DNA from: Massilia agri
GTDB lineage: Bacteria; Pseudomonadota; Gammaproteobacteria; Burkholderiales; Burkholderiaceae_D
NCBI RefSeq assembly: GCF_024753255.1
Contig: NZ_JANUHA010000006.1
Coordinates: 186,001-250,000 of the forward strand
Reading direction: 5' to 3'
DNA: 64,000 nucleotides
The translations under genes were made by a program, and so were the position numbers. The notes under the pieces are model-generated. The model did not search any database, was not told the origin of the DNA, and was given only the letters and a program-made list of their open reading frames with translations. This document shows, in pieces, positions 30,054 through 37,712 of the stretch (positions are counted from its first letter, which is position 1; each line of letters begins with the position of its first letter).

Positions 30054-31696
30054 GCAGCCTGCTCCCACTGCAGGTAGCACACCGACACCGGCATGTCGTG
30101 GGCGGCGCAATAGTCGATCCAGCGCAGCTGGTTGTCCTGCAGGCGGTCGCCCGGGCCTTTTACCTCGATCATCGTGTAACGGCCTTCTTTCGGCCAGAAC
30201 TGGATCAGGTCCGGGAAGCCCGTGTGGTTCTCCTTCACGTCGAGCAGGATGCGTTCGCACCACTTGCGCAGGTCGGCCGGCGGGATGCAGGCGAGGGCCA
30301 GCTCGAGCAGCTCCTCGCTCAGCGCGCCCCAGTAGACGAAGGGCGAGGCGATGCCGGCCTTCTCCGCATAATTGCGGCGGATGGTGTCGCGGTAGCTGCC
30401 GTCTTCGAGCCCGGCCAGGCAGGCTGCGAAGTCGGAGGCGCGGCGCTGGGCGAAGTCCGGGCTGTGCAGGTCGGCCGGTCCGCGCTGGAAGGGGTGGAAG
30501 AAAGCGCCGGGAACGGCGGCGTACACGGCGCGCCAGCACAGCAGGCCGAAGAGGGAATTGGCAAGCGCGTTCTCGACATAGAAGACGGGAGCTTCTCTAC
30601 TTGCCAGGTGCTCGCGCACCACGCCTTCGACCCACCAGTCGCCAGCGGGCATGGGCAGGCACAGGTCGATCCGGTGCGGGGAGGCGGCGCGGCGCGCCGG
30701 CAGCTTGGCGTGGCCCAGGCGGCGCGCCAGGCGCGGGGCGATGCGCAGCAGGTGCTGGCGCTCCGCCTCGTTCTCGGGGGCCGCCTGGGCCTGCTGGAGC
30801 AGGGCGTAGGCTTCATCGAAGCGCTCGTGCTTTTCCAGCACGCGGATCGCGCGGCCGCGCGCGCCCGGAAAGCGGCAGCGCGCGTACAGGGCGTAGGCAT
30901 TGTCCCAGTCCTTGAGCTTCTCGAAACCCTGGGCCACCTGGAACAGCAGCTTCTCGCGCCGTCCCACCAGCCAGTCGTTGTCGAAGTCGTGCTCGGGCAG
31001 GTCGCGTACGATCTCGTCCAGGGCTTCGCCGGCGTAGAAACGCTGCTTGCAGTCGTGCAGGCGCAGGTAGTGCTCGACGTCGGCGCGCGAGCGGAATCCC
31101 CGCGAAGCCTGCGAGATCTCGACCTGCTCGAAGCGGAACATGCCGAGGTCCGACAGCACGAACTCGGTCCAGTCCTGGTGCAGGTTGCCGAAGAAGATCA
31201 GGCGCAGCCGATCGCACAGCGGTTTCATGACGATGCGCAGGACCACGTCCTCGCAGTCGCCGTGCCAGGCCGAGAAGGGGCGGCTGTCGGGAAACAGCGC
31301 GCGCAGCGCTTCCAGCTGCTCGCTCTTGCGCGCGCTTTTCGATGGCAGATGGGGGCCGAAGGCGGCGGCAATCTCGGCCTTCAGGAGCAGTTCGAACAGT
31401 TCGTCCAGATCGACGCAGGGATCGCGCTCGACCCAGCCGGTGCCGAGCAGGTGCTGGGCGGCCTCGATCGGGCAGCCGATCTCCGCATACACCAGTTTGC
31501 TGGCGCGGAACAGCTCGCCCTTGCGCATGACCATGCGCACGAACAGGGCGCGGGCATTCTGCGGCAGGGTGGGGAAGGCGGCGAGGAAGGCGAGTTCCTC
31601 TTCCTCGAGCAGGTCGCGATACCGCTCGCCGATCCAATCAAGGACGCGCTGGAAATTGTCCAGATAATAAAACTCGTTTTCCAGAACCCTGATCAT
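30050..31696 (-). CDS. FAN1-like VRR-NUC domain nuclease
   Basis: A 548-residue protein whose order matches bacterial FAN1: an N-terminal SAP-like/helical region, a TPR-like helical middle (QGFEKLKDWDNAYALYARC), and the VRR-NUC domain at the end. The catalytic residues are visible: PDLIQFW, then MIEVKGPGDRLQDNQLRW (about residues 490-530), the PD-x(n)-EVK and QxxW motif. FAN1 enzymes are structure-specific nucleases that trim DNA near interstrand crosslinks. The ATG at 31696 is preferred over an upstream GTG. It is the first gene of the operon, with a LexA-box match 15 bases upstream of its ATG. Confidence 0.92.
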   Translation of the reverse strand: MIRVLENEFYYLDNFQRVLDWIGERYRDLLEEEELAFLAAFPTLPQNARALFVRMVMRKGELFRASKLVYAEIGCPIEAAQHLLGTGWVERDPCVDLDELFELLLKAEIAAAFGPHLPSKSARKSEQLEALRALFPDSRPFSAWHGDCEDVVLRIVMKPLCDRLRLIFFGNLHQDWTEFVLSDLGMFRFEQVEISQASRGFRSRADVEHYLRLHDCKQRFYAGEALDEIVRDLPEHDFDNDWLVGRREKLLFQVAQGFEKLKDWDNAYALYARCRFPGARGRAIRVLEKHERFDEAYALLQQAQAAPENEAERQHLLRIAPRLARRLGHAKLPARRAASPHRIDLCLPMPAGDWWVEGVVREHLASREAPVFYVENALANSLFGLLCWRAVYAAVPGAFFHPFQRGPADLHSPDFAQRRASDFAACLAGLEDGSYRDTIRRNYAEKAGIASPFVYWGALSEELLELALACIPPADLRKWCERILLDVKENHTGFPDLIQFWPKEGRYTMIEVKGPGDRLQDNQLRWIDYCAAHDMPVSVCYLQWEQAA

Positions 31697-31710
31697 GGTG
31701 TGACGTCGTA

Positions 31711-31726
31711 CTGTGCTTATGTACAG
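31711..31726. promoter_or_regulatory. LexA (SOS) box
   Basis: CTGTGCTTATGTACAG matches CTGT-N8-ACAG exactly, the LexA consensus of gamma- and betaproteobacteria. It lies 15 bases upstream of the FAN1-like ATG (minus strand) and overlaps TATACT (31725-31730, minus), a good -10 candidate; no good -35 is visible. LexA binding would cover the polymerase site. Confidence 0.8.
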
Positions 31727-31798
31727 TATAACGCCACTTCGTGGCAAGAACCCAGCCGTATCGGCGTTTTTCGGCGCCGATGGTGGCTTTTCGCCACG

Positions 31799-32602
31799 TT
31801 ACTGGCGATTCGGGCGGGGCTGGCAGGAATCGTTCGGACACAGCAGTTCGGTCATCTGGGATCCTTCCGGGGCATGGCCGTTGGCATGGACGATGACGGC
31901 GGAGATCAGGGCGACGTCCGGATCGACCGGCGCTTCCGCAACCCGCACGGGGGCGGCGTGCCGCTGCGCCTTTGCTTGCGCCGGCCGTGCGGCGTTGCGG
32001 GCCACCGAAGCCGGGCGCGGACGTGGGGCTGCTGCGGCGCCCGGCGCCGGCGTGCGCGCCAAGGGCGCAGTCGCCGTAGGGGGCGCGGCCACGACGGCCT
32101 TTGGCGTCGGCTTTGCGGGGGCCACGACCGGCGGCGCCGGCGCCTTCGCGGGCGTTCCCGGCGCCGGCTTGAGCAGGCGCAGCGGCGGCACGTCGTCCTG
32201 GGGCTTCTGGTCGACGATTACCGCCGCGCTGCCGGACCGTGCGGCCGGCGCGGCCTCGGCGAGGGCGACCTGGACGAGGGCGGGCGCAGGGCGCTCGGCT
32301 GCCGTGGCTGGCCGCGCGGCGCTGTTCGCGTCGGCCATCATGCTGCGCTCCACGTCCGGGCGCAGGCCATCGTTGCCGGCGGCCAGCCAGACCAGGGTGC
32401 CGGTCAGGGCGACGGCCACGACGGCGCTTGCGCCATACCAGGCCAGCCGCGGCCCCGACATGCCTGCGCCCGCGCCGCGCTTGCGCGCCGGGTCGCGCTC
32501 GAGCATGGCCAGGATGCTGTCCTCGCCGCTCGTCCTTGCACGCTTGGGCGAGATCAGGTTCGGGCGCATGGACTCTGCTTGATTTTCGTCTGTAGGCCGC
32601 AC
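31799..32602 (-). CDS. Single-pass membrane protein with Pro/Ala-rich domain, unknown
   Basis: About 267 residues. A short cytoplasmic N-terminus with basic residues and SGEDSILAMLERD is followed by one membrane segment (WYGASAVVAVALTGTLVWLA, about 58-78), then a long Ala/Pro/Lys-rich periplasmic stretch with low complexity. The C-terminus has two cysteines (LLCPNDSCQP). The GTG at 32602 has AGGAG at a spacing of 7; an ATG at 32569 is the alternative. It is next to a T6SS remnant and could have belonged to that locus or to the cell envelope. No function recognised. Confidence 0.65.
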   Translation of the reverse strand: MRPTDENQAESMRPNLISPKRARTSGEDSILAMLERDPARKRGAGAGMSGPRLAWYGASAVVAVALTGTLVWLAAGNDGLRPDVERSMMADANSAARPATAAERPAPALVQVALAEAAPAARSGSAAVIVDQKPQDDVPPLRLLKPAPGTPAKAPAPPVVAPAKPTPKAVVAAPPTATAPLARTPAPGAAAAPRPRPASVARNAARPAQAKAQRHAAPVRVAEAPVDPDVALISAVIVHANGHAPEGSQMTELLCPNDSCQPRPNRQ

Positions 32603-32661
32603 GGCATTACTCCTAAGATTGGTTCTCCCAATTCTGATTAGAAACAATCTTGGAGGTAGCG

Positions 32662-33204
32662 ATGCTGATTTTCCAGGTCTTCGACAAGGGCGTGCTGGAC
32701 GATGCGGAAGGACGCCAGATCGACTTCCGCAACACCGTCATCATCCTGACCTCGAACGTGGGCTCGAGCCAGATGATGCAGGCCTGCCTGAACAAGCCGC
32801 CCAGTGAGCTGCCCACGCCGGAGCAGCTGGCGGAACTGATCCGCCCCCAGCTCATGAAGCACTTCAAGCCGGCTTTCCTGGGACGCCTGTCGGTGGTGCC
32901 TTTCTATCCGATCCGCGACGAGGTGCTGAGCAACATCATCCGCCTGAAGCTGGAGCGCATCAAGGCGCGCGTGCTGGACAACCACCGCGCCCGCTTCGAG
33001 TACGACGACGCGCTGGTGTCGGCGGTCCTGAGCCGCTGCACCGAGGTCGATTCCGGCGCGCGCAACGTCGACAACATCCTCAATGGCACCCTGCTGCCCG
33101 AAATCGCGGACAGCGTGCTGGCGCGCATGGCCGAGGGAGGGGCCATCTCGCGGGTGAAGGTGGGCGCGACCAAGGCCGGCAAGTTCAAGTACGCGATCGA
33201 ATGA
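32662..33204 (+). pseudogene. C-terminal fragment of type VI ATPase ClpV (TssH)
   Basis: A 180-residue open frame that matches only the last part of the second AAA+ domain of ClpV: IFQVFDKGVLDDAEGRQIDF, the sensor-1 Asn in ILTSNVGSSQM, KPAFLGRLSVVPFYPI (arginine finger region), and sensor-2 GARNVDNIL. Walker A, Walker B, the N domain and the first AAA+ domain are absent (full proteins have about 870-900 residues). The sequence is joined directly to an ATG with GGAGG (32652-32656) in front, so it may still be translated, but cannot be an active ATPase. tssA follows 10 bases later, supporting a T6SS origin. Confidence 0.85.
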
Positions 33205-33214
33205 GGAGCGGGCG

Positions 33215-34198
33215 ATGCTGAATCTCGATAAGTTGCTGGTCCCGATCAGCATGGACCGGCCCTGCGGCGAGGACCTCGCGTTCTCGCCCGACGTCGACGC
33301 CATCAACCGCGCGCGCCAGGCCGACGATCCTTCGATCGAACAGGGCGCCTGGGTGACGGCGCTGAAGGAGGCGGACTGGAAGTTCGTCACCAAACGCTGC
33401 ACGGAACTGCTGGAGACGCGCAGCAAGCACCTGCAGCTCGCGGTCTGGCTGCTGGAAGCGGCCACCAAGACGGGCGGGATGGCGGGCATGGCCGGCAGCC
33501 TGCGCCTGCTCGGCGGCCTGTGCCAGCGCTACTGGGATGACTTGCACCCGCTGCCCGACGAGGACGGCTTCGAGCGCCGCATCGGCAACCTGTCCTGGGC
33601 CGCGGCGCGCATCGCCCCGCTGGTCAAGGAGCTGCCGCTGGCCGACGGGGTCACCATGGGCGCGTGGGAAGCGGCGCGTACCCGTGGGCCGGAGGCCCTG
33701 GCCGAGCTGGAGGCGGCGCGCGCCAGGGCCGCACCAAGCGCACGGCAGGCGCTGGCGGAAGCGGCGCACGACTGCCTGGCGGCGCTGGCCGAGCTGGAAA
33801 AAGTGGTCGACGCGCGCCTGGGCGTCGACGGGCCGAGCTTCGGCGCGGCGCGGGCGGCCCTCGAGAACTTCGAGGACATGGCGGCGCCCATGGTGCCGGC
33901 GAAGGTCGATGCCGTGGTGGCGGTGCCGGGTGCGGTGGCGACGGTCGCCCATGCGGCGCCACGCGTGATGCTGCCCGAGGGACCGCTGCAAAGCCGCGAG
34001 CAGGCGATTGCCCAGCTGCGCGCCGTCGCCAAGTTCTTCCGCCGCACCGAGCCGCACAGCCCGGTCGCCTACCTGGCCGAACGGGCGGCGCGCTGGGGCG
34101 AGCAGCCGCTGCACGCCTGGCTGCGCTCGGTGATCAAGGACGATGCCTCGCTGGCGAAACTGGAAGAATTGCTGGGAGTGGAAGCGGAAGGGAGTTGA
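33215..34198 (+). CDS. tssA: Type VI secretion system protein TssA (ImpA family)
   Basis: A 327-residue protein with the ImpA N-terminal domain: LDKLLVPISMDRPCGEDLAF and ADWKFVTKRCTELLETRSKHLQLAVWLLEA, then LCQRYWDDLHPLPDEDGFE. TssA caps the sheath or baseplate during assembly. The C-terminus ends after the SPVAYLAERAARWGEQPLHAWL helix, as in short TssA forms. It is the only apparently complete T6SS gene in the window; tssB/C, hcp, vgrG, tssE-G, tssJ-M are absent from the flanks, so it is probably relict unless the rest lies elsewhere. Confidence 0.88.
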   Translation: MLNLDKLLVPISMDRPCGEDLAFSPDVDAINRARQADDPSIEQGAWVTALKEADWKFVTKRCTELLETRSKHLQLAVWLLEAATKTGGMAGMAGSLRLLGGLCQRYWDDLHPLPDEDGFERRIGNLSWAAARIAPLVKELPLADGVTMGAWEAARTRGPEALAELEAARARAAPSARQALAEAAHDCLAALAELEKVVDARLGVDGPSFGAARAALENFEDMAAPMVPAKVDAVVAVPGAVATVAHAAPRVMLPEGPLQSREQAIAQLRAVAKFFRRTEPHSPVAYLAERAARWGEQPLHAWLRSVIKDDASLAKLEELLGVEAEGS

Positions 34199-34239
34199 AA
34201 GAAAATTTCACCCAAGCGTTCGAGATGAAATTTTATTTC

Positions 34240-34346
34240 GTAGGGTGGACGGCTCCGCTGTCCGCGCGTTCAACCAGCTCAGGAACAGATGCTACGTCTG
34301 CGCTTGCTCGGTTTGAACGCGCGGACGGGGAACCCGTCCACCCTAC
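34240..34346. repeat. REP-like pair, copy B
   Basis: Left unit GTAGGGTGGACGGCTCCGCTGT; hairpin GGACGGC/TCC/GCTGTCC (one G-T pair). Right unit on the minus strand: GTAG, then GGACGGG TTC CCCGTCC, a perfect stem. Inner CGCGTTCAA and TTTGAACGCG are as in copy A. The right GTAG contains the TAG stop of the phasin gene. It starts 42 bases after the tssA stop. Confidence 0.85.
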
Positions 34347-34879
34347 TGCGCCGGCTGCACCATCGAGCTGGCCTTGGCGATCTGCGCCTCGACCGTCTGC
34401 ACCGCCTGGCGCGTGGCCTGGGTCACCTGTTCATAGCCCTTGAAGGCGTTGTCGATCGCGGTCTTGATGATCTCGACCGCATTCTCCGAGCCCGGCTTGA
34501 CGTTCTGCGTCACGTCGTAGATCAGGGCCGACAGGGTGCTCTTGGCTTCGGCCACGTGGGTGTCGGCGGCCTGGCGGAATTCGTTGTGCATCTCGTCGAT
34601 GATGGTCTTCAATTGCTCGCGGTATTCGGCAGCCCCTTGCACGCCCGGCTGCATGCGCGCATGCAGTGCGGCGATCGCGGCCTTCGGGTCACCCGCACGC
34701 GCCATTTCCTGGCCGGCGGCCAGCGAACCTTCCATCGAGCTCTTGGCCGCGTTCATGTTCAGCGCCACCACCTGTTCCACGCCCTTGACGGTCTTGTTGG
34801 CGAGGGCTTCGAAGGTCTGCATCTGCAGGTCGAACAGGGTCTTGGTGGCGTTGGCAAACTGCTCCGGACTCGTGAACAT
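34343..34879 (-). CDS. phaP: Phasin family protein
   Basis: A 178-residue helical protein of the PhaP type, coating polyhydroxyalkanoate granules: FTSPEQFANATKTLFDLQMQ at the start, then Thr/Ala/Lys/Glu-rich amphipathic helices (ALANKTVKGVEQVVALNMNA) and a tail of Ala/Gln. The ATG at 34879 has AGGAG (34886-34890 on the minus strand). Its stop codon TAG is part of the REP-like element at 34240-34346, so the natural 3' end may have been replaced. No other PHA genes are in the window. Confidence 0.9.
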   Translation of the reverse strand: MFTSPEQFANATKTLFDLQMQTFEALANKTVKGVEQVVALNMNAAKSSMEGSLAAGQEMARAGDPKAAIAALHARMQPGVQGAAEYREQLKTIIDEMHNEFRQAADTHVAEAKSTLSALIYDVTQNVKPGSENAVEIIKTAIDNAFKGYEQVTQATRQAVQTVEAQIAKASSMVQPAQ

Positions 34880-34923
34880 TGCTTGTCTCCTTAATATGGG
34901 ATCGGATGAGCCTTGCTTCCCCA

Positions 34924-35121
34924 TTATTTAGCAACAATGAGTTTTTCGCAACGCGCGTCCCGATACGGACCAGCAGTTTTTTCCCAGCCCGGCCCCAGCG
35001 GTGTCTGCGAGCAGGTGAGGGCGCCGTTGAGCTTGCTGCGCCACTGGAACCAGGGCGCCGGACCGGCCAGGGCCGAGGCGGCGAGGAAGAGGGCGAGGAG
35101 AGGGAGGACGATTCGTTTCAT
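34924..35121 (-). CDS. Small secreted protein, 65 residues
   Basis: A signal peptide (MKRIVLPLLALFLAASALAG) is followed by about 45 residues with WFQWRSKLNGALTCSQ and ends CEKLIVAK; the two cysteines could form one disulfide. The composition and signal argue for a real gene, although the ribosome site is weak. No function recognised. It lies between the phasin gene and the cueR promoter and is divergent from cueR. Confidence 0.65.
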   Translation of the reverse strand: MKRIVLPLLALFLAASALAGPAPWFQWRSKLNGALTCSQTPLGPGWEKTAGPYRDARCEKLIVAK

Positions 35122-35166
35122 ACCCTGCCGAGCTTAACGCGCTGGCGCCCCAAGTCAAGCGCGGGC

Positions 35167-35197
35167 TTGACCTTCCCGCGGTGGGAAGGTGTATGCT
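35167..35197 (+). promoter_or_regulatory. CueR-type operator/promoter
   Basis: TTGACC (35167-35172), a 19-base spacer, TATGCT (35192-35197). The spacer holds the dyad ACCTTCCC-GCGGT-GGGAAGGT (35170-35190), the copA/cueO-type operator pattern. A 19-base spacer with a central dyad is the mark of MerR-family activated promoters. It reads into the MerR-family gene, implying autoregulation. Confidence 0.9.
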
Positions 35198-35223
35198 GCC
35201 CTGGAAAACAACAGGAGATGACG

Positions 35224-35628
35224 ATGCAGCAAGCCGCCCTGACCATCGGCGAGGCCGCCAAGGCGTCCGGCGTGTCCGCCAAGATGATCCGCCACTACGA
35301 ATCGATCGGCCTGATCGACGCGGCGCGGCGTACCGACAGCGGCTACCGCCTGTATTCCGACCAGGACGTGCACGTGCTGCGCTTCGTGCACCGTGCCCGC
35401 GAGCTCGGCTTCTCGCTCGAGCAGATCGGGGTCCTGCTGAGCCTCTGGCAGGACAAGAGCCGCGCCAGCGCCGACGTGCGCGCCCTGGCGCGCAGCCACA
35501 TCACGGAGCTGGACCGCAAGATCGCCGAGATGCAGGCCATGCGCCGCACGCTGGAATCGTTGGCCGCCTCCTGCCACGGCGATGCGCGCTCGGATTGCCC
35601 GATCCTCGACGACCTGGCGGCCAGCTAG
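35224..35628 (+). CDS. cueR: Copper-responsive MerR-family regulator (CueR-like)
   Basis: A 134-residue MerR-type activator: the helix-turn-helix is IGEAAKASGVSAKMIRHYESIGLI, followed by YRLYSDQDVHVLRFVHRARE, a dimerisation helix, and the metal loop CHGDARSDC, the C-x7-C arrangement used by CueR for Cu(I)/Ag(I). AGGAG at 35213-35217 fixes the start. Its targets are likely its own promoter and the similar operator at 62511-62541; no other copper gene adjoins it. Its stop overlaps the stop of the convergent next gene in CTAG. Confidence 0.92.
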   Translation: MQQAALTIGEAAKASGVSAKMIRHYESIGLIDAARRTDSGYRLYSDQDVHVLRFVHRARELGFSLEQIGVLLSLWQDKSRASADVRALARSHITELDRKIAEMQAMRRTLESLAASCHGDARSDCPILDDLAAS

Positions 35629-36842
35629 CCCAGGTTCAGGGCCAGCGCTCGCAGCGGCGCCAGCTCGGGGAAGGCCGTGACGCGGTAACGTTCCGGGAAG
35701 GCGTGCGGCACGGGCTGCATCAGGTGGCCGCAGCCGGCGTACAGCGCGTCCCACGGCAGAACCAGCAGTTCCTTCTGCTCGTCGCCGTCGGCCGGCACGA
35801 ACAGCGCGACCCGGTCGGTGCGCGGCAGCAGGGTGTCGACCCCCTTGGTCCAGCTGGCCAGGCTGTATTCCTCGCCGCTCTCTTCGATGCGCATCACCTT
35901 GTAGGTGGCCACGAAGATGTCGCTGCCGTCCTTTTCGTGGAGCTCGTCCATCGTCTCCTTCTGCGCCGCATAGTCGCCATGGCGGTACTGGCGGTCGAGG
36001 CGCGCCAGCGCCGCGCGGACTTCCCCGTCCTCGGGCAGGTGCTCGACCGGGCGGCCGTCCACAAAGCGGTAGAGCAGGGCCGACACCGGCCGCGTGTCCT
36101 CGTCGGCGATGCGCTGGGCCAGCGCGGCCATGGCGCGCACGCCTTCGACGTCGTTGCCCGAGGCGAGCAGCAAGGTGCCGCGGTTCGGGATCATCGCCAG
36201 CGGATTGGCGCCGGCGATGCGGTGGGCCAGGTCCGGCAGCAGCAGGCGCGAGGAATCGTAGGCGTCGCCCCAGTCGCCGGCGTAGACGCCGGGTGCGACC
36301 CGGGTGAAGCGGTCGACCGTCGCGTCGCGCAGATTGTCCATCGCGGCGGCCAGCGCCTCCTCCAGGCTCACGCCCCACTGCTTCAGCTGGTCCGGCCCGA
36401 AGGATTGCATCGCATCGTCGCCATCGTAGACCAGCATCAGCGCCGCGTCGCGGCTGAACGGCAGGACCAGGAAGCCGGACGGCGTGCCGGGATCGCGGCC
36501 AGGCTCCATCAGGCGCAGGTATTCCATCATGCCGCGGCCGCGCAGGGCCGGCATCAGGTGGGCGCGCGCCTCGGCGAAGCTGGCCGGTATCCCGGACGGC
36601 TGCATCGAGGCCACCGTCCGTTCGAGCTGCAGCACACGATCGGCCTTGCTGGCAGCGCAATATTCGCTGTACAGGTTGTGCAGGTTGATGACGTGGCCGC
36701 CGCTGGCGCCGACCAGCAGGCGAAAGCCCGCTTCGTCGTAGCGGACCGGCTCGCCCGGCTGGTGGATGGCCAGTTTCTTGATGAGCAGCTGGGCGTATTT
36801 GGCTGGCGTCGGCGGCCGGCGGAAGAAATCGAAGAGGGACAT
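35625..36842 (-). CDS. DUF1444-like protein, unknown
   Basis: A 405-residue protein starting MSLFDFFRRPPTPAKYAQLL. The middle has features of DUF1444 (YtpQ-like): DDAMQSFGPDQLKQWGVSLEEALAAAMDNLR and a long mixed alpha/beta domain; no membrane segment and no catalytic motif is visible. Ribosome site upstream is weak. It overlaps cueR convergently by four bases (CTAG). The family name is a resemblance only; the function is unknown. Confidence 0.7.
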   Translation of the reverse strand: MSLFDFFRRPPTPAKYAQLLIKKLAIHQPGEPVRYDEAGFRLLVGASGGHVINLHNLYSEYCAASKADRVLQLERTVASMQPSGIPASFAEARAHLMPALRGRGMMEYLRLMEPGRDPGTPSGFLVLPFSRDAALMLVYDGDDAMQSFGPDQLKQWGVSLEEALAAAMDNLRDATVDRFTRVAPGVYAGDWGDAYDSSRLLLPDLAHRIAGANPLAMIPNRGTLLLASGNDVEGVRAMAALAQRIADEDTRPVSALLYRFVDGRPVEHLPEDGEVRAALARLDRQYRHGDYAAQKETMDELHEKDGSDIFVATYKVMRIEESGEEYSLASWTKGVDTLLPRTDRVALFVPADGDEQKELLVLPWDALYAGCGHLMQPVPHAFPERYRVTAFPELAPLRALALNLG

Positions 36843-36964
36843 GGGGCGCAGTCTATGAGGAATTGCCGCGCCTGTCCAAACGAAGGGCATAAACGCAAAA
36901 CGCCGTAAGCCTTTTTCAAAGCTTACGGCGTTTTGCGGGATCTTGATCGATCCAAGGTAGAGTT

Positions 36965-37049
36965 TGGTGCCCACGGAGGGACTCGAACCCCCACACCTCG
37001 CGGCACATGGACCTGAACCATGCGCGTCTACCAATTCCGCCACGTGGGC
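36965..37049 (-). tRNA. tRNA-Leu (anticodon CAG), copy 1
   Basis: Minus strand; acceptor GCCCACG pairs with CGTGGGC, CCA encoded (36965-36967). The long variable arm of a class II tRNA is present and the anticodon loop TTCAGGT gives CAG. 85 bases. Identical in appearance to the copies at 37105 and 37293. Confidence 0.96.
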
Positions 37050-37104
37050 ACTGATACTGCTACAGCAAAAACATTTTACAACTTGCGGATAGTCATCCGG
37101 TAGA

Positions 37105-37189
37105 TGGTGCCCACGGAGGGACTCGAACCCCCACACCTCGCGGCACATGGACCTGAACCATGCGCGTCTACCAATTCCGCCACGTGGGC
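37105..37189 (-). tRNA. tRNA-Leu (anticodon CAG), copy 2
   Basis: Same 85-base sequence and structure as copy 1. The spacer to copy 1 is 55 bases and unrelated to that before copy 3. Confidence 0.96.
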
Positions 37190-37292
37190 ATATTTACTTC
37201 GATTGCTGCTACTACTGTGCTGCCTTCCGCTCCGGCGGGAAACCCGCCAGGCCTACGATACTGCATACTGCTGCGGTGTACTACCGGTAGAG

Positions 37293-37377
37293 TGGTGCCC
37301 ACGGAGGGACTCGAACCCCCACACCTCGCGGCACATGGACCTGAACCATGCGCGTCTACCAATTCCGCCACGTGGGC
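37293..37377 (-). tRNA. tRNA-Leu (anticodon CAG), copy 3
   Basis: Same 85-base tRNA as copies 1 and 2. It is transcriptionally first, since the array reads leftward; a 103-base spacer separates it from copy 2. The promoter probably lies in 37378-37440. Confidence 0.96.
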
Positions 37378-37712
37378 ACTGAACTGCTAACTCTGCTACA
37401 ATATCAGGCTTTGTCATTTTTCGCTAGATCAACTTTCGTTCGATTCCAGCGTAAGACGCTCTTCCTGCTACTGCTTTCTCTCCCGCTTCGGCTTGCAAGC
37501 GTTGCTGAAGAGACCGAGATTATAGCGGAAGGATTTCAAAAGTCAAAGACCCCGCAGCGAGGTCTTTCGCTTCTTGCGCACCAGTTTCCGCGAGCACGCT
37601 TCGCCGCATATGTTAGGCGAATCGGATGGCAATCCCTTACACTACGCCTGCCAAGGTGTTAATCAAATGCCGCATTGGCGGCGCCCATTATTAAGAGAAA
37701 TAAGAAAACGAT
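37378..37712. other. Intergenic region between the tRNA-Leu array and rnr
   Basis: About 335 bases without a supported gene. It must carry the promoters for the leftward tRNA array and the rightward rnr gene, but no clear hexamer pair was found. A small hairpin AAAGACC (37545-37551)/GGTCTTT (37561-37567) lies in the middle; without a T run it is not a clear terminator. Confidence 0.6.

Noticed and set aside
30098..32641. Plus-strand frame of about 847 codons across the FAN1-like gene
   Set aside because: Antisense shadow of the VRR-NUC gene and of the Pro/Ala-rich gene; low-complexity translation.
36965..37377. Three evenly similar 85-base repeats as a possible CRISPR array
   Set aside because: Each repeat folds as a complete tRNA-Leu with encoded CCA; the spacers are unequal and no cas genes are present.
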